Shown piece after piece: positions 1 to 11,428 of a stretch of DNA of 64,000 bases; positions within the stretch are counted from its first letter, which is position 1; the number at the start of each line of letters is the position of its first letter. This DNA comes from Shinisaurus crocodilurus (lineage: Eukaryota > Chordata > Lepidosauria > Squamata > Shinisauridae): assembly GCA_021292165.1 (NCBI GenBank), contig CM037879.1:162246886-162310885 (forward strand), written 5' to 3'. The position numbers and the translations under genes are program-made. The notes under the pieces were generated by a model that saw nothing but the letters and a program-made list of their open reading frames with translations, did no database searches and was not told where the DNA came from.

Positions 1-616
1 CAATTCAACCAAGAGAGGGTAGAGCCCTGCTACCCTTTCTATTATTTCTTCTCTAGGGTGAGGGGAACATGAGGGAACAAGCTCGGGAGGGGCCGGAGAA
101 GGGGAGGGGGCTGAAAGGGATCTCAGCTCTGGCATTACAGATTTATTTTGTGCGTTACAACAATTTCAGATCAGAGTCTCCTTTTTGCCTAGTCTAGTTC
201 TTCAGTCTTTTCTGGGGTTGGTGGGGTTGGCACCTTCTTCAGCCTGGTGTAATTTTACTTCTCAAGGGGGTTGTCTTTCTGGGACTTAAACAGCACCTAA
301 TCTCTCAGTTGTCTGGAAAGAGAAGACAAAACAAACTGCAAAGTAATAACATATTCTTTAACTTCATTATAGAAATAATAATTTCATTATTTCTCATTTC
401 AACATTTACATTTTACATTCTGAGCAATGGTCATGAGCAAAATTCTAGGGGGTCTCTCATAAAGTAACTCAAAAAGGTGACAATTTCAACTCTCTCTTTG
501 GCTGACATCAGATCTTAGGTAAAGCTATGGGAAGGACTTGGAGTCCTGTGCAGAGAGTTTTGTTAACATAGTTTTCAAAAACTCACAGTTGCTGTGCAAG
601 TTGGGAAGTCTTCTAC

Positions 617-832
617 CTATCTAGTCAATTGGTCTACAATAACAAGTAGATAACTATATTCATGTGAGCGTGGTAGTTCAGCAAAGTCTATCTGAAATCT
701 TTGAAATGGGTAGAAAGCCCATGGCTTACCTCCCATCAGTAGAGGAGGTCTAGCTGGTCTTGGGGCAGCCTTTAAACATGAGGGGCAGTTGGCTGCAACT
801 CTCTGGGTTTTCACATACAGGCCTGGGGTCAC
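617..832 (-). pseudogene. ERV integrase N-terminal fragment
   Basis: This open segment of 71 codons holds the second half of the integrase zinc-binding domain (CPSC) and the beginning of the catalytic core, ending in a VIVDQLTR-like stretch. The first core aspartate is in place but the frame then stops, so no functional integrase is encoded. It follows the RNase H remnant on the same strand, as in an intact retroviral pol. Confidence 0.8.
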
Positions 833-1129
833 TATGTGTCTCAGCAGTAACTCTCTTTCTATTTGTCAGCACATACATCACAGCAATTTTTCTTGGTTTC
901 ATTAAAGCTTCTAAAAGGTCCAGTATCTGTTTTCTATTTGCAATCTTCTGTCCCAATGCAGTGATGAACACTTTCTTTCTACAGCACTCTATTCGCATGT
1001 ACATACTGTGCTAAAAGCATATCAAAAGTCTGTAAATGTTAGCTTACTTCTCTTCAGCTAATTCAAGGGCTCAAGTGAGAGCAGTTAATTCAGCAGCTTG
1101 GGCTGACCAGTGACTTGGTAAGCATTTTT

Positions 1130-1519
1130 TTACAAGCATTTTCTCTCTGTCACAACAGCACATCTAGTACACTTCTTACCATCTAGAACCTGGCTGGATC
1201 TACCAAGAAACAGTTCAGGTTTAGGTTCTTCTAATGGCACATCTGTAAGATCAGGTCTCACCAGAGTTGTTTGCTCTAAAACTTGAAGATAGTCATCACA
1301 ATTAACATCTGGCATAGGAAACAAAGTAGCTGAATTCAAAGCCTTGCTGAGCTTGTATGACAGACTTCGATTTGGCAACAGGAAAACTTCATATTTGGAC
1401 TGCCTAGCTGGATTCAAAAACTTATCTCCTGTAATTCTAAGTATTTGGGTCACCCTATGTGGTGTGTGCACTTCTATATCTGCATCTATAGCAATCTTCT
1501 GCACATCTTTTACTAGCAA
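1130..1519 (-). pseudogene. ERV connection / RNase H fragment
   Basis: This segment of 129 codons resembles the gammaretroviral connection domain, including the ALNSATLFP-like stretch and the RPDLTDVPL stretch that precede RNase H. The first RNase H acidic position is substituted (FLGRSS). The upstream segment at 1527-1730 carries the preceding RT/connection piece (AFLELKPALLSAPALAIP) in another frame, which shows a frameshift between them. It is a dead copy. Confidence 0.8.
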
Positions 1520-3099
1520 AGCTATCTCACAGGTCTCTAGGTATTCTCCATTCTCTGAGACAACACACCTGATGCCATTCCCTTCTTCTCATGCACATGC
1601 AGCCTTTACAAGGGTTAGGGATTGCTAATGCAGGGGCAGACAACAGAGCTGGCTTTAATTCAAGGAAAGCCTTTTCTATCTTTTTGGTACATTTCCAACT
1701 ACTGATATTTTTCTTTAGTAAGCGACTCATACAGGGGCTTGGCCATAATCTGAGATCTACAATCTGCAGAACCCATTAAATTTAAAAAAATGTTCTTTAG
1801 GCCTTGGGGTCTTTAGGGCATGGCATTTGTTGGATAGCTTGCACCCTTCTTTCTCTAAAAGTTTCTTTTGCCAATCTGTACCCCAAAAACACAACTTCAC
1901 GCTTATACAGCTGGGCCTTTCTTCATGACCTTTGTCAATCTGAGACTTGCAATTCAGGGCAACCTCTCTCAGTGTCTTCTTTTCTTACAGTGCGTACTCA
2001 CATTCTTTTGCCTCTCTCTTTACCTCCCCTACTAGCCAGTTCTAAGTCAGCCTCCCCTGGATGAGGGGATGGGGTTTTCAAGCCACCTCCCTGCACCCCA
2101 AACCAAATTGCACCTGGAATCCCTTGAGCATCATACCCTGGATCAAAAGGCACACTTCCCCACTGAGGCCCGGAATCTGGAAGAACAAGGGGTTGAGGAT
2201 TACCTGACCTAGATTTTTTAATCATGACGTTACAAGAGTTTATTTTACACTTTTTGAATCCAAAGAAGATTTTTCTTTGTGTCACAAACTGTCAAACATC
2301 ACAAACATCAATGCAATTAAACTAATCCCCGTGCCCCTCCCTATGTCATAAACAACAACAATTACTTTTACATTCTAAGATTCCCCCAGCCGGCATTGAA
2401 CAGTGGCCACTCTTTATTGCAAAACTTAATTCAGATCTTGTCATTCTTGCTGCAGCTTCCAAATACCAAATACCAAAGCATGCTTCTCAAAGGGTCACCC
2501 CTTTTCTCCTCCTTCAGTAGTTTCGCCTCTCCTGCTTCCCTCCAAATGTGAGACACTTGCAGATGCAAGACTGACACTCACCCAAACCCGAGATCCCAAA
2601 GAATCACGGCCAAATGGGAAAGGCGAAACATACCTTGGGAGGAGGCAAATGGATCACTGGTGTCCAAACCAAAAACCACTCCACTTTTTCTCCTTTTTCT
2701 TTTCTTTTTTTTTTTTTCTTCTTTGGATCCTTTCCAAAGATTTCCAACTCTTTAACACATATTCCAAGGGAGTGCACCTCACTCCTTTCCTTTACTCTGT
2801 TCCTGTCTCATCTCCCTGGTTCCTACCTGTCAGGGCGTCCCCTGAGCACCAATGGGAGAAATGAAGAGGGGTTTTCACCAAAAAGCCTACCTCTTTCCTT
2901 CGTTCCTTGCGGTTCTTCACCGTTGCTCTTAAACTCCCTTCTCTACTTACAGCTGGCGTTGCACCGTCATGTCCCTTTGGGGTCCTTGAGGGCTATCCGC
3001 CAAGGTCCTCCGGTCAAGTTGCCGGTGCGCGCTGGACCTTGGTCGTTCTCCCCCTCAAAGGCCCCTCTAGGAATACGGGCAAGGCAATTTTACGAGGAG

Positions 3100-3117
3100 G
3101 CCCACCCAGGGACGCCA
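3100..3117 (-). other. ERV primer binding site, tRNA-Asn type
   Basis: Read on the minus strand, these 18 nt begin TGGCGTCCCTGGG and are complementary to the recalled 3' end of vertebrate tRNA-Asn (GTT), including CCA. The site sits a few bases downstream of a candidate LTR end (..CAACA) and upstream of the pol remnants, exactly where a retroviral PBS belongs. Confidence 0.8.
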
Positions 3118-3890
3118 AAACTGTTGCCGGCACCAAAAAGGTGTCTTTTCCCGGCAAAGTGATTCGGGCCTCAGTGTGTATGCCCTGCCCAATAAACACA
3201 CTGATTTGGAGAAGGGAAACTAACTTTATTTAAGGCTTTAGATAGGCTCTAGGAGTCTGTGACTCAAATCAAGAGCTCTCGGCAAAGTTTTTTCTGGATC
3301 TTTTATACAGCATGGAATCAGATACAGGTTTGCATCACATACAGTCATTTTACATACAGTTGCGTAGAAAAACATTCTTATCATGACCTCTTTCACATAC
3401 ATTCAACAACTTCTTTTGCCTTTCTTTGGTACATACTTTTCTTTTTGTTCTTTGTCTATTAGCACAATTTCATCTTGTCTTGTTTTTCGGAAAGTACACG
3501 CATCAGTCTGATGCTAGCACCTTCTCTTCTCCCTTTCTTCTCGCCTTTCTCTGTCTTTTTACTTACTGCATACACACACACATTTTATTTTGCTTTTCTC
3601 TTATCAGTGCCCTCTGTACACACTTTGCCATTCTCTGGCCTCTTCTTCTTCTCATCTACCAAGGCTGCCTGCAACTTTACTTGACCTCTTTCTTACATTT
3701 TAATTCAGATTTCTTTGCAACTTTAGCAAGCAGTTTTACAGAGCAGCAAGAAAGCAAGTAACAATTTTACAGAAAGCAGAAAACAAGAATGCAAGATTTT
3801 CTAGTCAGGCCTAGCTAAACATTAGAACAGGAGTACAAATTCACATGGTCTCTAACACATTTGCGCAAATCTCGGGTGCAACAACAACAA
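3118..3890 (-). mobile_element. 5' LTR of the minus-strand ERV
   Basis: The segment lies immediately upstream of the primer site on the minus strand. It has a TATA-like TATAAAA at about 3301-3307, then an AATAAA at 3225-3230 followed by a GT-rich stretch, which fits U3-R-U5 order. The U5 end reads ..GGCAACA next to the PBS. The far U3 border is uncertain because the partner LTR is outside the window; a CAACA near 3885 is the best visual candidate. The U3 part is very pyrimidine-rich on the plus strand. Confidence 0.65.
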
Positions 3891-5160
3891 AAGGGTGGCA
3901 AACCAGTGATAGCTGCTCCAATGTGCCACTTGGGCACTTTGAAGTGGCTATCACTGGCTGTCACTTCGGAGATCACAAAAAGCAATCTCCAAAACAAGAA
4001 AAAAGCCACGGTTATGGTCACAGTGGGGAGAGGAGACAACACAGGTCCTGCCATGAGGTCCCCTGGGATACCCATGGGAGGACCGGGTGGGAAGGAGGAT
4101 AGGGGACAACACACGGTCATCTGTTGGGAGCACTGTGGGTTGTTTCACGAACAACCCACATGGGAACTCACCCTATGTGTGTAGGAGAGAGTGAGAGTTT
4201 GTGTGTGTGAGAGAGAGATGTTTGCATGAAAGGATAGGAAAGAGAGAGAGAGAGAATAGGGGGTGGGAGAAATGTGCAATAGATATTTTTAAACGCTTAA
4301 TTCCTCACCTATATAATGCATACTATGACTTTCCTGTCTGTGGCTTGGCACACTTTGCTTTGCATATGTTTTGAATTCTCTGCCATGGATATTCACTTGC
4401 CTTTGTCAGCCTCAGTGTTCCCATCATGAAATGGGTAAAAGATTTTCTAGAATACCTTCTAAATGCACCATTTGCGGATAACATACTGCATATATAAACA
4501 GTAACACATTTATTGTGGCATAAGTTCCAAAGGCCACTTTGTCAGATGCAAGGCAACTAGCAGGATTGCCCCTCCTGTAGAATGCTGCAAATTCGTGTGA
4601 CTTGATGAGCAGTCCACAGCCAGTCTCACATGCTCAGGTTTTTCTGCTGTGTATGCACTTTGTTCTTGCTTTGCACTTGCTTTAGGTTTATCTGCGTTAG
4701 CCTGGTATCATGTGTAGAGATGTATTGCTTTGTGGCAGGGGATTTGCAAGCACATGCAAAAGCTGAACAAACCATCTAATGAACAGGGCAGTTTTTGTAG
4801 ACCCCACTGAGGACCTACAATTTTTTTTATTTTTTCCAAGACTTGCCAACCTTCCTTCTTACTAAGAAGGGTTCTGGTGGTATTTGGATCTGCACACCGA
4901 CTTCTTCACTACCTTCTAAATGCCAACTGGGGTGTACTTGGTATTCGTACCACGCCTTGATTCCTTGGCCCAACCATAGGTCCCCAAATGTTGTTGGGAC
5001 TATAATTCCCCATCATCTCCAGCTAGCACTGCCAATTTAGGGATGATAGGACTCGGAGCTGTAGTCCAACGGCATCTGGGGACACAAGGCTGGGAAAGGG
5101 ACTAAACTGAAAAGAAAAGGGGGCTGGACTACAAGAGAGGTCAGTGGGTTTAGAGCTTTC
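3891..5160. other. Non-coding stretch with an imperfect inverted repeat and GT/GA-rich run
   Basis: No gene is seen. At about 3910-3965 there is an inverted repeat (CCAGTGATAGC ... GCTATCACTGG). At 4195-4260 there is a run of GTGTG and GAGAG repeats. At about 4970-5090 there is one copy of the palindromic hAT-MITE family described elsewhere (GTTGGGACTATAATTCCC ... GTAGTCCAACGGCATCTGG). The rest looks like unique AT-rich DNA. Confidence 0.5.
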
Positions 5161-6049
5161 TTTAAAAGGTTAAATCGAGCGGACACATTCCTGCCCCGCT
5201 CCCTTTAGTATCCGTAACCGCAGCGCCTCGGTTTCTGCCGGGGCCCGCACGTACCGAATAATTTCCTCCTGCACCCATCTGAGCCTCCTCGGAGCGTTGG
5301 CCCCGCCTCCTCATTCATTTTTGCCCATTTGGTTCTATCCGCTCCCCCATTACCTCTATATAAGGGCACGATCCGGTTGCCCCTCGGTACAGCGGCATTG
5401 GCCTCTTCTTGCGCCCGCTCGGTGCTCAATTCATCCCCAGGGGCGCAGGCTCTTGTTTTCAGGAAGAGATGCTAGGCACCATGCCCCCGCTCCGAGCCAC
5501 CACAAGGGGCGCTGATCTTCGGAGGCTTTTTCTCCGAAGGCGGCCTTCGATGGGCGAGGACGCAAAAGGGGTGGGCTCCAAGCTCAGGCGCTCGGGTCAC
5601 TTTTCCGTCTATGATCATTCGTCACCGCCGCTCTACCAACCTATTGGTCCATATATGATCTAACAAACGCCCCCTTGCGACAAAAACAGCACAAAAGTCT
5701 CACGCTCCTACCGCAACTCCCACAATGCTGTTGGTCGGCTCGCTACGCGTGGGTGAGTGCACGCGCGGGTGTGCGTGCGTCGCGTGATGAAAGAGTTCTG
5801 CGCGGCGAAGGGGATCTTCGTGCGTTTAAGGCGCTTGCGTAGCCGTTACGAAGCAGCCGTTCACTTTTCGTTAATGCGCCCTCAAGTCTGATGTGTCCCG
5901 CACTTCCCATAGCTTATTACTTTATTCTTACTGTTATTTATCCCGCTTTCCCACAATTATGCGGCTAACGACAATAAAGTACAAAATAATAAAATGAGTA
6001 TTACATCCTTTTCTCAAATATACTAACTTCCTGACGGAGTCTTAAATTC

Positions 6050-6136
6050 AGGCAGCAATCCTAAACGTACCTGGGTAGTAAGTCGCGTTAAACTCAATCA
6101 GACTTCGTAGACTTGTGTAAGGATTGCATTGTCAGC
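6050..6136. repeat. Palindromic ~90-bp repeat (family P90), diverged copy
   Basis: It has the family layout: GCAATCCTAAACGTACC at the left, AAACTCAATCAGACTT in the middle, and GTAAGGATTGCATTG at the right. Left and right ends are reverse complements of each other. Better copies lie at 17985-18076, 47421-47510 and 62780-62870. Confidence 0.7.
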
Positions 6137-6518
6137 CACTGAAACTTGTCTTCGGCGAAGCCAAACCCCATCCCGTTGCTCGCGCATGATCCTTAAAAGC
6201 GCGGAGGGACAGGCCCCCTCCCGGTTCAAATTATACGGAGGGTGGTGGAGTTAAATTGGGCTGCCTCTGCTTTCACCCCCTCCCTCCTTCCCGTTTTCCC
6301 ATACCCCATCCAACCGTTCGTCTCGCTTCACTCTGACCGGGTTGGGACGACACGCCACAGCTCGTCTGAGTTATTTAACCCAAGACAAACCCCGGCACCC
6401 GTGGGCGCCATGCTGCAAATGCAACCACTGCTCGGGGGTTGGCCTGTCGTGCGACCCTGGCGAACGTGGGTTAACCCTCACATAATCCATGCTCGCCGGG
6501 TTCGCACACGACAACCGT

Positions 6519-6543
6519 GTGTGTGTGTGTGTGTGTGTGTGTG
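6519..6543. repeat. (GT)n microsatellite
   Basis: An uninterrupted GT dinucleotide run. Similar runs occur at 16136-16154 and 17597-17622. Confidence 0.95.
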
Positions 6544-6696
6544 GCGGCCCCACGCACCCCACTTGAGCTGCAGCCTCACCATGGGTTAAATAATCTGTTT
6601 TAATAGCCACCCAGCAGGGTCACTGACTCTGCTGCCACGGTTCCATAAGAACGAGTGTAGTATTTACAATATTTTGATTTATGTTATTTTATTTAG

Positions 6697-6921
6697 TATA
6701 GTGATTAAGAGTGTTGGACTAGGAAATGGAAAACCCAGTTACGAAGCCCCCCCCCCCCCCCCCCCCAGCCATTAAACTCCCTGGGTGACATTAGGCCAGT
6801 TGCTCTGTCTTAGCCTAACTTACTACTTCATAGGATTGTTGTGAGGGGAGTGGGGGTGGGGGATGGATTGAGCTCTCTGGAAGAAAGTAGGTTATAAATG
6901 CAATAAATAAATGAATAAATA
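6697..6921 (+). mobile_element. Sauria-type tRNA-derived SINE, diverged
   Basis: The order is a degenerate tRNA-like head (AGTGATTAAGAGTGTTGGACT), then CTGGGTGACATTAGGCCAGT, TAGCCTAACTTACT, and a tail ending in AATAAATAAATGAATAAAT, the same order as the good copies at 10908 and 55384. A poly-C run of about 20 bases replaces part of the head. Confidence 0.75.
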
Positions 6922-7560
6922 CATATGTGCAGTCCTCAGCCAGTGGGTGGTTTGGGGGGTACTTTAAACATGATTTTTCTGCTTACTGGGGGGACTCCCT
7001 CCTCCAGGGTCTGTATGAGCACTGATCTGCACTACTAGGATTCCTCCCTGCCCTGTTTGCAATTACAGGAGTGATTGATTTCAGTTTAATTTACTTTCGT
7101 GTGTACTTATGACAGCCACAGAGTGATTATGAGGATTGTATAAGGAGGATTAAACCCTGTAAAGTACTTTAAACACCAGCATACTGTGTAAAGAATATGT
7201 GTTTGTGAACGGTCTTAATTTGAATCCATTAAGGATGGTCTTCCTCATCCTTAATTCTCTGGTCTCTGCTTCACAGAGATGAATTCAAAAGTAGTATCCC
7301 CCACTCCCACCACTTTCTCCTTCTGTACCTACTTAAGAATTAAAACCATCACAGCAAACAATTCATATCTATCACAACGTAAGTTATAGCTCATCCCACA
7401 AACAGGCACAGTTTGTCACAAAATTATTATGATAATGTGAACACTTTCCCTTTTCTCTCAAAAAACTAAACAAAAACTAGTGTTAAGAAATAGGTGTTTA
7501 CAAAAATGATATCCAAACCAAACTTGGTCAAGATGATAAAATCGAGCCAAGTGGCAATTC
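6922..7560. other. Non-coding DNA, nothing recognised
   Basis: AT-rich sequence without convincing ORFs, RNA genes or repeats that I recognise. Confidence 0.4.
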
Positions 7561-8530
7561 TATTTATTTATAACATTTCTATACTGCCCAATAGCTGAAG
7601 CTCTCTGGGCGGTTCCGGTTCACAACAATTAAAACCAGAAAATACAACATAAAATACAGTATAAAAATTTAAAACTACAGTATAAAATATGAGTAAAAGC
7701 AAAAATAAAACCTAGCAGCAGCACAGAGGTTTAAAATACAACAAAGAATTTAAAACAGAGATTAAAAGACTAAAATTCCTGGGAAAATAACAAGGTCTTC
7801 ACATGGCAGTGGAAGGAACACAATGTACAGGTGCCAGGCGAGCCTCTGGGAAGTTCCTTCCACAACCGGGGTGCCACAGCAGAAAAGGCTCTCTTCCTAG
7901 TAGCCACCCACCTCACTTCCTTTGGCAGGGGCTCCCAGAGATGGACCACTGAGGATGATCTTACAGTCTGGACAGGTATATATATATAGGAGGAGATGAT
8001 CCTTCGGGTAACCTGGCCCCAAGCTGTTTAGATCTCTGTAAGTTAATACTAGCTTTGAATCGGGGCCCAGACATGGACTGGCAGCCAGTGTAGATGGTAA
8101 AGCACTGGCCTAATATGATCACGTTGGCCAGCCCCCGTTAGCAATATTGTTGCCCTATTTTGGACCTGATGGAGTTTCCAGACCATTTTCAAAGGCAGCC
8201 CCACATATAACGCATTGCAGTAGTCCAGGCAAGAGGTTACCAGAGTATGGATAATTGTAGCTAGGCTATCCTTGTCCAGATAAGGACATAGTTGGTATTT
8301 CTGCCTAATCTGATAAAAAGTGCTCCATGCTACTGAGTCCACCTGTGCCTCTAGTGACAGAGGAGACTGGATTCAAGAGCACCCCCACACTATGAACCTG
8401 ATCCTTTAGGGGGAGTGCAACTCCCTCCAGAACAGGTTGAATATCACTCATCTGGGTAGGCGAAGCACCCACTAACAGTACCTCTGTCTTGTCTGGATTG
8501 AGTCTCAGTTTATTGGCCCACAAAACTCTT
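7561..8530 (-). mobile_element. L2-like LINE fragment, RT C-terminus and 3' region
   Basis: On the minus strand two adjoining open segments (8523-8305 and 8342-8049) encode the end of an L2-clade reverse transcriptase: a NKLRLNPDKTEVLLVG stretch followed by SCLDYCNALYVGLP and HWLPV. A frameshift separates them. The lower-coordinate part (7561-8048) is the presumed 3' region, ending in A-rich sequence with CTGCCCAATAGCTGAAGC, a tail also seen on the plus strand near 18975, 40430 and 60220. The element is 5'-truncated and dead. Confidence 0.75.
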
Positions 8531-9195
8531 ATTTTGTGGTGATACTCTGAAGAAGAATCCTTCTTTCACTTCCCCATCTTTTGGGATGCATTTGTATCCT
8601 GATAGGGAGTTGAGTATGTATATAAAGCATGCTAATCTTTTGATAAAGAGCACCCCCTTCTTTTCCTCTACAGGGCATGTATACACCAGAACTCCAGAGA
8701 CAAGGGAGGGAATGAGCTCTGTCATTCTATATACGCTTTCTCTTGAAAAGAAGCCTTTGCTTGACTGAAAACAGTAGGGATTTTGCAAGTGACTTCATTA
8801 GTGATGGAATCCCACCCAGGATTTTACAGGCAAGTGTAAGTGTCCTTGTATGTGTCAATTCTTTAACAATACTGTATATAGAGGAGGCTTGCAGGACTTG
8901 TGACCCACCCCCCAGAACACACAGCCCACTAGCCATGTATAGCAGCCCACCAAGGGCTTGATAAGGGCTGCCTGCCCTAGACCATCAAAACAGGATTGTT
9001 GCCAAAACAATTCAAAACAATCTGAGAGGCCAGAATACATGGCTGATGGCGCACAAGCTGTGAAGGCCTGGTTTAGAGTTTCACAGTGCAAGCATAGGCA
9101 AGATTCATCCATTTCTCGGGTCATTAATCGTAACAAGATATCAACCATTTTTTAAAAAAACATAGTTGTGTTGTTCCATTAGAAAAAATCCAAAA
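8531..9195. other. Non-coding DNA
   Basis: No protein is recognised; the open frames here are short and overlap on both strands. No clear repeat was found. Confidence 0.4.
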
Positions 9196-9661
9196 GCTAC
9201 AGTAGGGCTTTATTAGGGCCAACTAAAATGTCACAAAATAGCGAGTAAGCTTTCAAGTTCTCCAGAAGCTGAAGAGTTTGCTCATTATAGAATTCAAATA
9301 GCTTGCTCGCTATTTTGGGACAATTACATTAGATCTGGAGACAGATCTGAGTAACTGCTAGATTTTATATCTTCATTATATGGGGGAACAGTCATTAATG
9401 TTTCTTTGTCCCAGCAGCCTTTGGTGCAACCTGAAATCTATTTTGCACCTGGCAGAGACTAATCTAATTATGTCTGCCTAACACCATCTTAAGACTGTTA
9501 TAAACTGCAGACTTTTGGTTCCAACAACCTGCCCAGCTTTTTCTCTCCCTGGTCCTTTGTTTTGCTTAACATTTGGTCTGAAGAAGAGTTCTGGGGATCT
9601 CAGAATGCTTGCTCAGTTCTTTGTGACATTTTAGTTAGTTCTGATAAAACTGTTACTGTAC
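9196..9661. repeat. Non-autonomous DNA transposon with long terminal inverted repeats
   Basis: The left end (TACAGTAGGGCTTTATTAG, then ACTAAAATGTCACA) is matched at the right end by its reverse complement (TGTGACATTTTAGTTAG ... TACTGTA). The element is about 466 bp with no ORF. The superfamily is unclear; the TA-bounded CAGTA start would suit mariner/Tigger. Confidence 0.6.
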
Positions 9662-9711
9662 TCTGGGGTTGGACTAGATGATCTGTAAGGACTTTTCCAA
9701 CTCTATGATTT
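9662..9711 (+). mobile_element. CR1 3'-end fragment
   Basis: GGTTGGACTAGATGATCTG followed by TTCCAACTCTATGATTTC is the CR1 3' terminal motif, also seen at 45051-45120 and in the two 5S-CR1 composites. Only the last 50 bp or so is present, abutting the preceding TIR element. Confidence 0.75.
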
Positions 9712-10640
9712 CAATAATATTAGAAATATCAAATCAAGCTTAAAATTAAACTTTGGGGGGTTGTCTTTGGTAAAGTCTATCGTTATATTGAAGGCTATTC
9801 AAGGCCTGCTGTGCAGCAAAGAAGTGGTAGCAGTATGGAGTATGGGTTTACAGAGAAGTCTTAGAGCAAAGGTTGAACAAGCTGCAGTGAGGAAGATGAT
9901 AAGGGGGCAAGAGTGAGAATGACAGCACTGGGAAATTATCAAGAAATGAGCATAACTCTCTGGCATCAACAGATGCATTTAATAATCTGAATGTGTCTGT
10001 TGATACAACTCCATGTTTATAAAAATACAACTACTGGCACAGATGTAGCATTGTTTCTTGAGAATTATATTTTAACTATTAAAATATAATACAGGTAGAG
10101 AGAAATGATAGATACTAGAGACTGTTGCATTTCATAGTGTATTTAAAGTTCTAATGAGTAAATTATGGCAATTCATTCATATCCAGGGCTAGTGGCACCT
10201 TTGTGCCCCATCTTCAATAATCGAAAACTAGCTGCCTTCATGTCAAATGTCCAAAAATAGAAACTTTGAGGAGAAATAATATCAATTTATTTCTTAATAG
10301 CAGTTTCAAGTTTCACAGAATTCTGTTTTTGCAGAATGAAGTTACATGTACAAACAAATTGCTTGATCATGTTTAGTTGCAGAACCCTGGGAAGGGTATC
10401 TTTATGAGGGCACAGTTCTATGAGAAAGAGCTTTCAAACATCACAGTACAATAATTCCCAGTAGAACACAATGTGGAAGGAACACAATGACAGTTAAATG
10501 TGGAGGGAGGCCATGACAGTTAAACCAATTTTAAGTAATGAACTTTGGGGGAAATATTAAGTCTGTCCCTGGGCTAGGACTTCAGTACTGACCATCAGTG
10601 TTTGGGCCACTGTAAACTTAGAAGAGAACTGCTGCATATT
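9712..10640. other. Non-coding AT-rich DNA
   Basis: No gene or repeat is recognised with confidence. At 10643 a TIR-like GGCCAAACTAGATGTGATG begins that matches the left end of the element at 12108. Confidence 0.4.
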
Positions 10641-10845
10641 AAGGCCAAACTAGATGTGATGTAGGAGATACATTAAAAAGATCCCCACTTTCCCCCTTTT
10701 CTTTTTTCTTTTCCTTTCCTTTCCTTTTTTAATTAAAAACAGTCATGATGCCACCCTCTTCCCAATTTGGATTGGGATCATGTTGTTTTTTAAACATCTT
10801 TTTCCCTGTACCATTTTCTCAATTCAAATCTCTTCGAAGCTTCAA

Positions 10846-11428
10846 CAGGCAGTCCCTGGGTTACGAACGAGATCCGTTCTTAAGTCTGTCTTTTAGTTGA
10901 ATTTGTACAGTGGGGTGTAGTGGTTAGAGTATTGGACTGGGACTCGGGAGACCTGAGTTCTAGTCCCCACTCGGCCATGAAGCTCACTGGGTGACTTTGG
11001 GCCAGTCACTGACTCTCAGCCTAACCTACCTCACAGGGTTGTTGAGAGGATAAAATGGAAAGGAGGAGGAGGATCATGTAAGCTGCCTTGGGCTCCTTGA
11101 AGGAAAAAAGATGGGATATAAATATAATAAATAAATAAATACTAAGTCGGAACAGGTACATACAGTTCCCCGGCTCTACATCGTTTACGTAGAAAATGGC
11201 ATAAGATACGCCGTTTACGTATAGTATAGTATACATTAAAAACGGTATTTACACAAATTGCGGCCGTTTTTATGTATACTATGCTATACTCTACGTAAAC
11301 GGCATAGAGCCGGGGAACCAGGAAGTCCAGTGAGTGCCTCAGCTGGTGCTTGCTGGAGACTTGGCAGTCCATTCGTAAGTACGAGTTGTCCGTAAGTCGG
11401 ACGTTTGTAACCCGGGGACTGCCTGTAT
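10846..11428. repeat. Mariner/Tigger-like MITE split by a SINE
   Basis: The left end CAGGCAGTCCCTGGGTTACGA is matched at the right by TGTAACCCGGGGACTGCCTG. Near 10885 and 11390 the paired GTAAGTC/CTTAAGTC stretches continue the symmetry. The interior 11160-11310 is itself a long inverted repeat (CCCCGGCTCTACATCGTTTACG against CGTAAACGGCATAGAGCCGGGG). A Sauria SINE interrupts it at 10908-11140. Confidence 0.75.
10908..11140 (+). mobile_element. Sauria-type tRNA-derived SINE
   Basis: The head has tRNA-like pol III boxes (TAGTGGTTAGAG and GAGTTCTAGTCC). It is followed by the family body (GGTGACTTTGGGCCAGTCAC, CCTAACCTACCTCACAGGG) and ends in (AATA)n after GATATAAATATAATAAATAA. It lies inside the Tigger-like MITE, so it is younger than that insertion. 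Confidence 0.9.

Larger units (their letters stand above)
1..3117 (-). mobile_element. Decayed gammaretrovirus-like endogenous retrovirus, internal part (leader, pol remnants)
   Basis: Minus-strand reading gives successive pol pieces in the expected order. The reverse transcriptase end and connection domain lie at about 1990-1527, RNase H at 1519-750, and the start of integrase at 832-617. The integrase piece has a CPSC zinc-binding pair followed by the core-domain start (FQIDFAEL), with the first acidic residue present. The RNase H start reads FLGRSS, so the usual first catalytic aspartate is missing. Frames are broken by stops and shifts. Only about 1.1 kb separates the primer site from recognisable polymerase, too little for full gag and protease, so internal deletion is likely. 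The element runs off the left edge; integrase end, env and the other LTR would lie outside. The leader near 2700 has a long pyrimidine tract on the plus strand. The family call rests on recalled gammaretroviral pol layout. Confidence 0.8.
5170..6570. promoter_or_regulatory. CpG-rich block, possible promoter region of an unidentified gene
   Basis: CpG dinucleotides are dense at about 5190-5830 and again at 6130-6500, in contrast to the CpG-poor flanks. A TATA box in a GC context (CTCTATATAAGGGC, about 5355-5368) is followed about 40 bp later by a pyrimidine-rich CCTCTTCTTGCG, and inverted CCAAT boxes (ATTGG) occur nearby. I could not assign any ORF here to a known protein; the longest are short and look random. 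An undetected first exon of a neighbouring gene, or an old retrogene promoter, is possible. Confidence 0.45.

Noticed and set aside
10911..10965. tRNA gene from A/B box-like motifs
   Set aside because: Part of a Sauria SINE head; the cloverleaf is not complete.
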